64,000 bases of DNA from Erwinia sp039023475 (GTDB lineage: Bacteria; Pseudomonadota; Gammaproteobacteria; Enterobacterales; Enterobacteriaceae): assembly GCF_039023475.1 (NCBI RefSeq), contig NZ_JBCHVB010000003.1:124001-188000 (forward strand). Reading direction: 5' to 3'. Of the stretch, positions 1-7,637 are shown piece by piece (positions within the stretch are counted from its first letter, which is position 1; each line of letters starts with the position of its first letter). The notes beneath the pieces are model-generated. The model was not told the DNA's origin and searched no databases. It saw only the letters and a program-made list of their open reading frames with translations. Position numbers and translations under genes: made by a program.

Positions 1-716
1 GCCGGCGGGATCCTGCCCATCACCGGAGCTGTCGCATTCAGGCCGATATTTCCCGCTGGCTGGCGGCGCATCCTGCCGGTGAATGCGTGCCGTGGCGATC
101 GCAAATTATCCGCTTTGCGGCTGAAACGCGTGAAGAGTCGATGATGAACCCGCCCCCTTTCGGCGAGGCGCTGCTGGCGCAGCGGCTGTCGGCGTTTCTC
201 CCCGCAGGCGGCGCGCTTTTCCTGGGCAACAGCCTGACGGTGCGGCTGGTGGATGCGCTCTGCCAGCTGCCGGCAGGGTATCCGGTCTATGCCAGCCGCG
301 GCGCCAGCGGCATTGACGGGCTTATCGCCACGGCGGCGGGCGTTCAGCGCGGAAGTGGACAGCCGCTGCTGCTGATTCTGGGCGATATTTCGGCACTGTA
401 CGATCTCAACAGCCTGGCGCTGCTGAGGCAGGTCAGCGCACCGGTAATAGCGATCGTTATCAACAATAACGGCGGCCAGATTTTCTCCCTGCTGCCCACG
501 CCCGAAGAGGCGCGGGAGCGCTTCTTTGCCATGCCGCAGCATATCCATTTCGCCAGCGCGGCCAGTATGTTCGGGCTTCGCTACGCCTGTCCGGAAAGCT
601 GGGACGATCTTTGCGTGGCCGTTGAGCGGGGCTGGCAGGGACCAGCGACGCTGATTGAACTGCGCGTTGCGGACGACGACGGAGCCCGCTTTCTGGCTCA
701 GGCAGGTAAACAGTGA
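1..716 (+). CDS. menD: MenD, 3' part (SEPHCHC synthase), cut by left edge
   Basis: C-terminal part of the thiamine-diphosphate enzyme that adds a succinic semialdehyde unit from 2-oxoglutarate to isochorismate in menaquinone synthesis. The open frame enters from the left edge (codons begin at base 3), so the N-terminal half is missing. The visible part holds the ThDP-binding domain: GNSLTVRLVDAL, ASRGASGIDG, the GD(I)SALYDLN stretch and NNNGGQIFSLLP, all hallmarks of MenD that I recognise from E. coli. The stop overlaps the GTG of menH. It is the first visible gene of a menD-H-B-C-E operon. ATG codons inside this frame (near 87 and 141) are internal methionines, not starts. Confidence 0.96.
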   Translation, partial: RRDPAHHRSCRIQADISRWLAAHPAGECVPWRSQIIRFAAETREESMMNPPPFGEALLAQRLSAFLPAGGALFLGNSLTVRLVDALCQLPAGYPVYASRGASGIDGLIATAAGVQRGSGQPLLLILGDISALYDLNSLALLRQVSAPVIAIVINNNGGQIFSLLPTPEEARERFFAMPQHIHFASAASMFGLRYACPESWDDLCVAVERGWQGPATLIELRVADDDGARFLAQAGKQ

Positions 717-1492
717 GGCTTCACGCGCGCTGGCAGCGTGGCCAGGACAGCAGCAGGCCGGTGCTGGTCTGGCTGCACGGCTTTCTGGGCAACGGTGATG
801 AGTGGCGGGCGATCCAGCCCCATTTTAGCGAGTGGCCTCAGCTGAGCCTGGATCTTCCGGGACATGGCGGTTCCAGCGCCAGCCGCGTTGAGGGGTTTGA
901 GGCGCTTTCCGGAACGATCGCCCGCACGCTGCACGGCTATCAGATCCAGCGTTACTGGCTGATTGGCTATTCGCTGGGCGGACGGATAGCGCTCAGTCAT
1001 GCCTGCCAGCCTGACAGTGAGGGGCTGAGCGGAGTGATTGTCGAGGGCGCGCATCCCGGACTCAGCTGTGAAAACGAACGGCGGGAAAGAGGCGAAAGTG
1101 ATGCCCGCTGGGCGCGCCTTTTCCGTCAGCAGCCGCTGCTAAAGACGCTGGATCTGTGGTATCGCCAGCCGGTATTTAACGATCTTAACGAGAATGAACG
1201 GCAGGAAACGATCGCGCTCCGGCGGCAAAATCACCCTGACGCGCTGGCGGCAATGCTGCTGGCGACGTCGCTTGCCCGTCAGCCAGATCTTACTGCTGAA
1301 CTCAGGCAGCTCCGCCTGCCCGTTCACGCCATTTGCGGCGAACGGGACGCTAAATTCCTGCATCTGGCGCAGCGGGCAGCGCTGCCCTGCCACAGCATTC
1401 CCTCCGCAGGTCACAATGCCCACCGGGCTAATCCGCAGGCGTTTGCTGCCCAGCTCAGGCAAATTTTAACTCAGTGTAAGGACTCCCCATGA
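713..1492 (+). CDS. menH: MenH, SHCHC synthase (alpha/beta hydrolase)
   Basis: Removes pyruvate from SEPHCHC to give SHCHC in the menaquinone pathway; cytosolic, 259 aa. Alpha/beta-hydrolase fold with LHGFLGNGDEW near the N-terminus and the nucleophile elbow GYSLGG (Ser87). Asp212 in CGERDAKF and His234 in AGHNAH complete the catalytic triad at spacings like E. coli MenH. The start is a GTG overlapping the menD stop by 4 bases (GTGA), which implies translational coupling. No ATG lies near enough to replace it. It is followed by menB with a 4-base overlap. Confident by motif, length and context. Confidence 0.95.
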   Translation: MRLHARWQRGQDSSRPVLVWLHGFLGNGDEWRAIQPHFSEWPQLSLDLPGHGGSSASRVEGFEALSGTIARTLHGYQIQRYWLIGYSLGGRIALSHACQPDSEGLSGVIVEGAHPGLSCENERRERGESDARWARLFRQQPLLKTLDLWYRQPVFNDLNENERQETIALRRQNHPDALAAMLLATSLARQPDLTAELRQLRLPVHAICGERDAKFLHLAQRAALPCHSIPSAGHNAHRANPQAFAAQLRQILTQCKDSP

Positions 1493-2346
1493 TTTACCCC
1501 GATGAAGAAAAGCTTTCTGCTCCGGTCGAATGGCGGGAGAGCGGCATGGGTTTCAGCGATATCCGGTTTCATAAATCGCCGGAAGGGATCGCGAAAATCA
1601 CCCTGAACCGCCCGGAGGTACGCAACGCTTTTCGCCCCCATACCATCAAAGAGATGATGCTGGCGCTTGCCGATGCGCGTCACGATGAAAAAATCGGCGT
1701 CATTGTGTTAACCGGCGAAGGTGATAAGGCGTTCTGCGCTGGCGGCGATCAGAAAATTCGCGGTGACTATGGCGGTTACCGGGATGAGACGGGCGTGCAT
1801 CACCTTAACGTGCTCGACTTTCAGCGGCAGATACGGACCTGCCCGAAGCCGGTAGTGGCCATGGTGGCGGGCTATGCCGTCGGCGGCGGCCACGTTTTAC
1901 ATATGATGTGCGACCTGACTATTGCCGCAGATAATGCGCAGTTCGGCCAGACGGGGCCAAAAGTGGGCTCCTTTGACGGTGGCTGGGGCGCCGCCTATAT
2001 GGCCCGTATTGTCGGGCAGAAAAAAGCGCGGGAGATCTGGTTTCTCTGCCGGATGTACAGCGCTCAGCAGGCGCTCGATATGGGGCTGGTGAATACCGTT
2101 GTGCCGCTGGCGGAGCTGGAGAGGGAGACGGTACGCTGGTGCCGCGAGATACTGGAAAACAGCCCGATGGCGCTGCGCTGCCTGAAGGCGGCGCTGAACG
2201 CTGACTGTGACGGTCAGGCCGGGCTACAGGAGCTGGCGGGCAACGCCACCATGCTTTTTTATATGACCGAAGAGGGGCAGGAAGGGCGGAACGCCTTTAA
2301 CCAGAAACGGCCGCCCGACTTCCGCAAATTTACGCGCAATCCATGA
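1489..2346 (+). CDS. menB: MenB, 1,4-dihydroxy-2-naphthoyl-CoA synthase
   Basis: Crotonase-fold ring-closing enzyme converting o-succinylbenzoyl-CoA to DHNA-CoA. It is 285 aa, the same length as E. coli MenB and nearly identical over long stretches. Visible signatures are FCAGGDQK(I/V)RGDYGGY, the oxyanion-hole region AGYAVGGGHVLHMMCD, and QTGPKVGSFDGGWG, which holds active-site residues. An AAGGA Shine-Dalgarno sits 5 bases before the ATG, inside the end of menH. The stop overlaps the menC start (ATGA). Biochemically MenB acts after MenC and MenE, although it precedes them in the operon. Confidence 0.98.
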   Translation: MIYPDEEKLSAPVEWRESGMGFSDIRFHKSPEGIAKITLNRPEVRNAFRPHTIKEMMLALADARHDEKIGVIVLTGEGDKAFCAGGDQKIRGDYGGYRDETGVHHLNVLDFQRQIRTCPKPVVAMVAGYAVGGGHVLHMMCDLTIAADNAQFGQTGPKVGSFDGGWGAAYMARIVGQKKAREIWFLCRMYSAQQALDMGLVNTVVPLAELERETVRWCREILENSPMALRCLKAALNADCDGQAGLQELAGNATMLFYMTEEGQEGRNAFNQKRPPDFRKFTRNP

Positions 2347-3314
2347 AGCGCCGCGCCTTACTTTTCCGCTACAGAATCCCGCTTGAGGCGGGCGTGGTAC
2401 TGCGGGACAGCCGGATAAAATACCGGGAAGGGCTGCTGGTCAAGATCGGTGAGGCGGGCCGAGAAGGGTGGGGCGAGATTGCGCCGCTGCCGGGCTTCAG
2501 CCATGAAACGCCTGATGCGGCACAGCAGGAGGCAGCGGAGCGGCTGCGGCGCTGGGTTAACTGCGGGCATGATACGGAGAGCGCGCTGCCTTCGGTTGCT
2601 TTCGGCCTCAGCTGCGCGCGGGCTGAGCTTGCCGGTGAACTGCCGGGCGGGGCGGACTGGCACAGCGCCACCCTTTGCAGCGGCGATCCCGATGAACTCC
2701 TCCTCCGCCTTGGCGCACAGCCTGCGCCCGTGGCCAAGATGAAGGTGGGGCTTTATGAACCGGTGCGCGACGCGATGATGGTGAATCTGCTGCTGGAAGC
2801 GCTGCCGCAGCTGACGCTGAGACTGGACGCAAACCGCAGCTGGAGCCAGGAAAAGGCGCGCCGCTTTGCCGGTTTTATCGCCCCTGCACAGCGCGCCCGC
2901 ATCGCTTTTATTGAAGAGCCCTGCCGTACGCCGGCGATCTCATCCCAGTTTGCGGCGGAAACAGGCCTGGCGCTGGCCTGGGATGAGAGCAGCCGGGAAG
3001 CGGGCTTTCACCTCGCCGTCACGCCCCAGCTTCGCGCGGTCATTATCAAGCCATCGCTGACAGGCAGCCTCTCCTCCGTGCGCGAACGTATAACCCAGGC
3101 GCATCAGGCAGGACTGAGCGCCGTCATCAGCTCGTCCCTGGAGTCGAGCCTCGGGCTGACCCAGCTGGCGCGCCTCGCCCGCTGGCTGACGCCGGCGGCC
3201 ATGCCCGGCCTGGATACGCTCGGATTAATGCAACAGCAGCTGATACGGCGCTGGCCGGGCTCTCCTTTGCCGCTTCGTACCGAAGAGTCGCTGGAAATCG
3301 TATGGCGCAGCTGA
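2343..3314 (+). CDS. menC: MenC, o-succinylbenzoate synthase
   Basis: Enolase-superfamily dehydratase turning SHCHC into o-succinylbenzoate; 323 aa. The (beta/alpha)8-barrel catalytic set is visible: KMKVGLY (general base Lys), RLDANR (metal Asp), EEPC (metal Glu), WDES (metal Asp) and IIKPSLTGS (second Lys). N-terminal capping-domain motif GWGEIAPLPGFS. The ATG overlaps the menB stop, so it is translationally coupled. A 49-base gap separates it from menE. Confidence 0.96.
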   Translation: MKRRALLFRYRIPLEAGVVLRDSRIKYREGLLVKIGEAGREGWGEIAPLPGFSHETPDAAQQEAAERLRRWVNCGHDTESALPSVAFGLSCARAELAGELPGGADWHSATLCSGDPDELLLRLGAQPAPVAKMKVGLYEPVRDAMMVNLLLEALPQLTLRLDANRSWSQEKARRFAGFIAPAQRARIAFIEEPCRTPAISSQFAAETGLALAWDESSREAGFHLAVTPQLRAVIIKPSLTGSLSSVRERITQAHQAGLSAVISSSLESSLGLTQLARLARWLTPAAMPGLDTLGLMQQQLIRRWPGSPLPLRTEESLEIVWRS

Positions 3315-3363
3315 ATCTCCTGCGGTTGATACATGCTCTTCTGTATTTACTGGGATCTTCTGC

Positions 3364-4773
3364 ATGGAAGGCATAAAGACCTGGCCCTGGCAGCACTGGG
3401 CGCAGCGCAGGCCCGGTGAGCGTGCGCTTATTGAAGGCGATGCCGCACTCAGCTGGTCGCAGCTTGCATATCAGGTGGAGCAGCTGGCGACCGCCTTTAA
3501 AACTCAGGGTCTGCAGAGGGGATGCGGCGTTATGCTGCGGACAGCCAACAGCCGGGCAGCCGTGATGGCTTATCTGGCCCTGCTGCGCTGTGGCGCAAGG
3601 CTGCTGCCGGTCAATCCGCAGCTACCTCAGGCGCAGCTAAGGACACTGCTGCCTTCACTGAATATCGATTTCATGCTCGATCTGACGGCGGAGCCATTGC
3701 CTGGCGATCGACCAGCAGAGTTGACTATGGCAGCCTGCGCCATGGACCGATCTTTCGACCCCACGTCAGTAAAAGCCTCCGCAGGCAATTTACAGCATCG
3801 CTGGGATAGCGCATCCATTGCGACCCTGACCCTGACCTCGGGGTCTCGCGGGCTGCCTAAAGCGGTTGCCCACACCTTCAGCGCGCATCTTGCCAGCGCG
3901 AAAGGGGTGAGTGAACGTCTCGCTTTTACCGCTGCTGACGCCTGGCTGCTCTCCCTGCCGCTTTTTCACGTTTCGGGGCAGGGCATTCTCTGGCGCTGGC
4001 TTTACGCGGGCGCCACCCTCGGCCTTTCCGGCGACAGGCCGCTGCACGAGGCGCTGGCGCACTGCTCCTTCGCCTCGCTGGTGCCTGCCCAGCTCTGGCG
4101 CCTGCTGCGGCAGCCTGCGCTTCCTGCGGGGCTTAAGTGCGTGCTGCTGGGAGGATCGGCAATACCCGCCGCACTAACCACGCTGGCGGAAGCACGGGGT
4201 ATCGCCTGCTGGTGCGGCTATGGCATGACCGAAACGGCCTCGACCGTGACGGCGATGCGGGCCGACGGCAGCGGCGGTGTAGGAACCGCGCTGGCCGGTC
4301 ATCAGGTTACGCTGGCGGCGGACGAAATCCGGTTGAAATCGGCGGCGCTGGGGCTGGGCTACTGGCGAAACGGCGAGCTGCTGCCGCTGGCCGATGAAGA
4401 GGGCTGGTTCGCTACCCGCGACAGGGGGCGCTGGCGCGACGGTGGGCTTCAGGTAACGGGCCGTACGGATAACCTGTTTTTCTCCGCGGGTGAGGGCGTT
4501 CAGCCTGAGCTGATTGAGCAGATCCTGTTGCAGCATCCTGCGGTATCGCAGGCGTTTATTGTGCCGCTGGAGGATGAGGAGTACGGCCACCGGCCGGTGG
4601 CGCTGCTGACGACAACGGCACCGCTCAGCGACATTGCCGGCTGGGCGAAGCCCCGGCTGGCAGGCTTTCAGCGTCCCGTCCGCTGGTATCCGCTGCCGGC
4701 GCTGGGCGAAGGCGGTATAAAACTTTCCCGTAAACGGCTGGCTGAATGGGTGGCGGATCGGCAACAGGCGTGA
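3364..4773 (+). CDS. menE: MenE, o-succinylbenzoate-CoA ligase
   Basis: Adenylate-forming acyl-CoA synthetase (ANL family) that activates o-succinylbenzoate with ATP and CoA; 469 aa, slightly longer than E. coli MenE (about 451). The N-domain carries the phosphate-binding loop TLTSGSRGLPKA, LPLFHVSGQG, the A5-like YGMTETAS, the A7-like ATRDRGRW and GRTDNLFFSAGEG. The C-domain ends with the catalytic-lysine motif GGIKLSRK. The P-loop has Arg where the family usually has Thr/Ser (SGS-R-GLPK). The Shine-Dalgarno is weak (GGGAT). It is the last men gene; the next gene begins after 122 bases and is a separate unit. Confidence 0.95.
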   Translation: MEGIKTWPWQHWAQRRPGERALIEGDAALSWSQLAYQVEQLATAFKTQGLQRGCGVMLRTANSRAAVMAYLALLRCGARLLPVNPQLPQAQLRTLLPSLNIDFMLDLTAEPLPGDRPAELTMAACAMDRSFDPTSVKASAGNLQHRWDSASIATLTLTSGSRGLPKAVAHTFSAHLASAKGVSERLAFTAADAWLLSLPLFHVSGQGILWRWLYAGATLGLSGDRPLHEALAHCSFASLVPAQLWRLLRQPALPAGLKCVLLGGSAIPAALTTLAEARGIACWCGYGMTETASTVTAMRADGSGGVGTALAGHQVTLAADEIRLKSAALGLGYWRNGELLPLADEEGWFATRDRGRWRDGGLQVTGRTDNLFFSAGEGVQPELIEQILLQHPAVSQAFIVPLEDEEYGHRPVALLTTTAPLSDIAGWAKPRLAGFQRPVRWYPLPALGEGGIKLSRKRLAEWVADRQQA

Positions 4774-4895
4774 AAGGGCGCTTCAGCGACGCAGAGTGAC
4801 TCCTCTCCGGTATATGTTGTTAAACAGAAAAGAGAGTTGTGTTTAACCGGGTAGCTTCATACAGTTAACGGACACAGGCAGACCCGGAGAAAAGA

Positions 4896-6092
4896 ATGAT
4901 AAGAGTGGAAATGCTCTCAACAGGCGATGAAGTGCTGCACGGTCAGATCGTCGACACTAACGCCGCCTGGCTGGCGGAGGTTCTGTTCCAGAACGGCCTG
5001 CCGATGTCCAGCAGGCAGACGGTTGGCGATAATCTCGATGAGCTGGTTGAGGTGCTGGTTCAGCGCAGCAAGGTGGCTGATGTGCTGATCGTGAACGGCG
5101 GGCTGGGGCCGACCAGTGACGATCTGAGCGCGCTGGCGGCGGCCAGAGCGGCTGGCGTCGATCTGGTCATGCATGAAGAGTGGCTCAGCAAAATGAGCGC
5201 TTTTTTCGCCAGTCGCGGCAGGGAAATGGCGGCGAGCAACCGCAAGCAGGCGGAGCTGCCTGCCGGTGCGGAGATGCTGGATAATCCGGTGGGGACGGCC
5301 TGCGGCTTTGCGCTGGAGCTGAACCGCTGCTGGCTATTCTTCACGCCGGGCGTGCCGTCCGAATATAAAGTGATGGTTGAACAGCAGATCCTGCCGCGCC
5401 TGAAGGCCCGTTTCTCACTCCCCGAACCTCCAGTCTGCCTGCGGATGACCACCTTTGGGCGGGGTGAAAGCGATCTCGCCTCGGCGATTGAACCGCTGCC
5501 GCTGCCCGAAGGCGTGGTGATGGGCTATCGCGCCTCAATGCCCATTATTGAGTTGAAGCTTAACGGCCCTGCCTCAAGGCTGCCGGAGATGGAAGTTTTC
5601 TGGCAGAAGGTCCGTGAAATCGCCGGCGAAAGCGTTATCTTCGAAGGCACTGAAGGGCTGCCTGCGCAGCTGGCGCGGCGGCTGAAGGCGCAACGTCTCA
5701 GCGTTGCCGTAAGCGAACAGTTTACGGCCGGGTTAGTTCACTGGCAGCTGGCGTCTGCGGGTGCCGGGCTGGGTGAAGGAAACGTGCTGCCGACGCGCCC
5801 TGAGTCGCTGGCGCAGCTGGCAGAGCGCGGCGGAGAGCTGGCTGCCGCCTCCGGCACGGAAATCGCGCTGGTCGTGGGGGGAATGGAGGAGGAGAGGCTG
5901 TCTTTCGCGCTCTTTACGCCCGCGGGGTGCTGGGCGCAGCGGGTCAAGTTTAACGTGAGCCGTCACGGACTGAAAACCCGTCAGGACGTGGTGGCGATGC
6001 TGGCGCTGAATATGCTGCGTCGCTGGCTCGACGGAATGGAAGTGACCACGGGGCACGGCTGGGTTGAGGTGGAAGAAACGCTGAAGGCCTGA
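4896..6092 (+). CDS. yfaY: YfaY, CinA-like / NMN deamidase-related protein
   Basis: 398 aa, two-domain CinA-family protein. The N-terminal half is a MoaB/CinA (molybdopterin-binding-like) domain: MLSTGDEVLHGQIVDTNAAWL, VNGGLGPTSDDLSALAA, LFFTPGVPSEYKVMVE. The C-terminal half is a degenerate PncC-like domain around VAVSEQFTAGLVHWQL. E. coli YfaY is the same length and sits in the same place; as far as I recall, its deamidase domain is inactive. The C-domain here is also divergent, so I would not predict NMN deamidase activity. The GGAGAAA ribosome site precedes the ATG. The gene converges with the nrd operon across a hairpin. Confidence 0.9.
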   Translation: MIRVEMLSTGDEVLHGQIVDTNAAWLAEVLFQNGLPMSSRQTVGDNLDELVEVLVQRSKVADVLIVNGGLGPTSDDLSALAAARAAGVDLVMHEEWLSKMSAFFASRGREMAASNRKQAELPAGAEMLDNPVGTACGFALELNRCWLFFTPGVPSEYKVMVEQQILPRLKARFSLPEPPVCLRMTTFGRGESDLASAIEPLPLPEGVVMGYRASMPIIELKLNGPASRLPEMEVFWQKVREIAGESVIFEGTEGLPAQLARRLKAQRLSVAVSEQFTAGLVHWQLASAGAGLGEGNVLPTRPESLAQLAERGGELAAASGTEIALVVGGMEEERLSFALFTPAGCWAQRVKFNVSRHGLKTRQDVVAMLALNMLRRWLDGMEVTTGHGWVEVEETLKA

Positions 6093-6100
6093 GAGAGAAA

Positions 6101-6121
6101 CGGGGCGATATCTTCGCCCCG
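6101..6121. terminator. Hairpin between convergent yfaY and yfaE
   Basis: Perfect 8-bp stem CGGGGCGA / TCGCCCCG with a 5-base loop, in the 70-base gap between the two converging gene ends. There is no U-tract on either side, so it is either a weak bidirectional terminator or a 3'-end stabiliser. Confidence 0.5.
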
Positions 6122-6162
6122 GTGACAGAATGGGTAGCGGAAGCGGCAGGTTTTCGCTGGCC

Positions 6163-6423
6163 TCACATCTCGATTTCAATATCCCCTTTTGCCGTGCAGC
6201 AGCAGGGTAAAATCTCATCCTGCTGCACAAAGGCCAGCGGCCGGGCGGCGTAGCAGACTTCGCCCTTCAGCAGCCGGGTGCGGCAGGAGCCACAGTAGCC
6301 TTCGCGACACTGATACTCGACGGGAATGCGGTGAAACTCCAGCGCATCCAGCAGTGAACGATGCTCATCCTGACAGTGCAGCTGCGTACCGGAAGCACGC
6401 AGCGTAATGATCGATCCGGCCAT
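6163..6423 (-). CDS. yfaE: YfaE, 2Fe-2S ferredoxin maintaining NrdB cofactor
   Basis: 86 aa plant-type [2Fe-2S] ferredoxin. The cluster motif CREGYCGSC plus a distal cysteine in PCCC give the four ligands. In E. coli YfaE donates electrons to rebuild the diferric-tyrosyl radical cofactor of NrdB. The start lies one base after the nrdB stop, so the two are cotranscribed and probably coupled. It is the last gene of nrdA-nrdB-yfaE. Confidence 0.95.
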   Translation of the reverse strand: MAGSIITLRASGTQLHCQDEHRSLLDALEFHRIPVEYQCREGYCGSCRTRLLKGEVCYAARPLAFVQQDEILPCCCTAKGDIEIEM

Positions 6424-6424
6424 T

Positions 6425-7555
6425 TTACAGCTGGAAGTCGTCGAAGTCGTTTTCGCCTACTTCGGAGTCGATCTGGCCTACCAGATAGGAGCTCACCTCC
6501 ACTTCCTGCGGCGCAACCTGCACGTTATCCGACACCAGCCAGGAATTGATCCACGGGATCGGGTTAGAGCGGGTTTTGAACGGCAGATCGAGGCCGACAG
6601 CCTGCATGCGGATATTGGTGATGTACTCAATGTACTGCCACAGGATATCTTTATTCAGGCCAATCATAGAGCCGTCGCGGAACAGATATTCTGCCCACTC
6701 TTTTTCCTGCTGAGCGGCCAGCACGAACAGGTCATAGCACTCCTGGCGGCATTCGCGGGCGATTTCAGCCATCTCCGGATCGTCTTCGCCGCTGCGCAGC
6801 AGGTTCAGCATGTGCTGGGTGCCGGTCAGGTGCAGCGCTTCGTCGCGGGCGATCAGGCGGATGATTTTGGCATTGCCCTCCATCAGCTCGCGTTCCGCAA
6901 AGGCGAACGAGCAGGCGAAGCTGACGTAAAAGCGGATCGCTTCCAGCGCGTTGACGCTCATCAGGCAGATATAGAGCTGTTTTTTCAGCGCGCGCAGGCT
7001 GACGGTCAGGCTCTTGCCGTTAACCTGATGCGTGCCTTCACCCAGCAGATGCCAGTAGTTGGTCATCTCAATCAGATCGTCGTAGTAGCCAGAGATATCT
7101 TTGGCGCGGGAAAGGATCTGCTCGTTGGTCACGATATCGTCAAACACGATGGCCGGATCGTTAACGATATTGCGGATAATATGGGTATAGGAGCGTGAGT
7201 GGATCGTTTCCGAAAACGCCCAGGTTTCAATCCAGGTTTCCAGCTCGGGAATCGAGATCAGCGGCAGCAGCGCCACATTCGGGCTGCGGCCCTGAATGGA
7301 GTCGAGCAGCGTCTGATACTTCAGGTTGCTGATGAAAATATGCTTTTCATGATCCGGCAGGCCCTGATAGTCGATGCGATCGCGGGAGACGTCCACTTCT
7401 TCCGGACGCCAGAAGAAGGAGAGCTGCTTTTCGATCAGCTTTTCAAAAATGTCATACTTCTGCTGATCGTAGCGCGCGACGTTAACCGGCTGGCCGAAAA
7501 ACATCGGTTCATCCAGCTGGTTGTTTTTATTCTGCGAGAACGTTGTGTAAGCCAT
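6425..7555 (-). CDS. nrdB: NrdB, class Ia ribonucleotide reductase beta subunit
   Basis: Radical-generating small subunit, 376 aa as in E. coli, when started at the MAYTTF methionine. An upstream in-frame TTG would add only three residues and is not conserved. The ferritin-like four-helix core carries the iron ligands in ETWAFSETIHS and ARDEALHL, and the radical tyrosine in SRSYTHIIRN (Tyr123 counting Met). The C-terminal tail VGQIDSEVG..FDDFQL binds NrdA. It follows nrdA in the same operon and is followed immediately by yfaE. Confidence 0.98.
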   Translation of the reverse strand: MAYTTFSQNKNNQLDEPMFFGQPVNVARYDQQKYDIFEKLIEKQLSFFWRPEEVDVSRDRIDYQGLPDHEKHIFISNLKYQTLLDSIQGRSPNVALLPLISIPELETWIETWAFSETIHSRSYTHIIRNIVNDPAIVFDDIVTNEQILSRAKDISGYYDDLIEMTNYWHLLGEGTHQVNGKSLTVSLRALKKQLYICLMSVNALEAIRFYVSFACSFAFAERELMEGNAKIIRLIARDEALHLTGTQHMLNLLRSGEDDPEMAEIARECRQECYDLFVLAAQQEKEWAEYLFRDGSMIGLNKDILWQYIEYITNIRMQAVGLDLPFKTRSNPIPWINSWLVSDNVQVAPQEVEVSSYLVGQIDSEVGENDFDDFQL

Positions 7556-7637
7556 TTGCGTCAATCCAGTAAACGCGGGCCGGTCAGACCGACCCGTGGA
7601 GCGAAGAAGGGGACAGAGTAGCCTGCCCCGCTGTTAA

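Noticed and set aside
6407..7198. + strand frames over nrdB and nrdA
   Set aside because: Antisense shadows of nrdB/nrdA.
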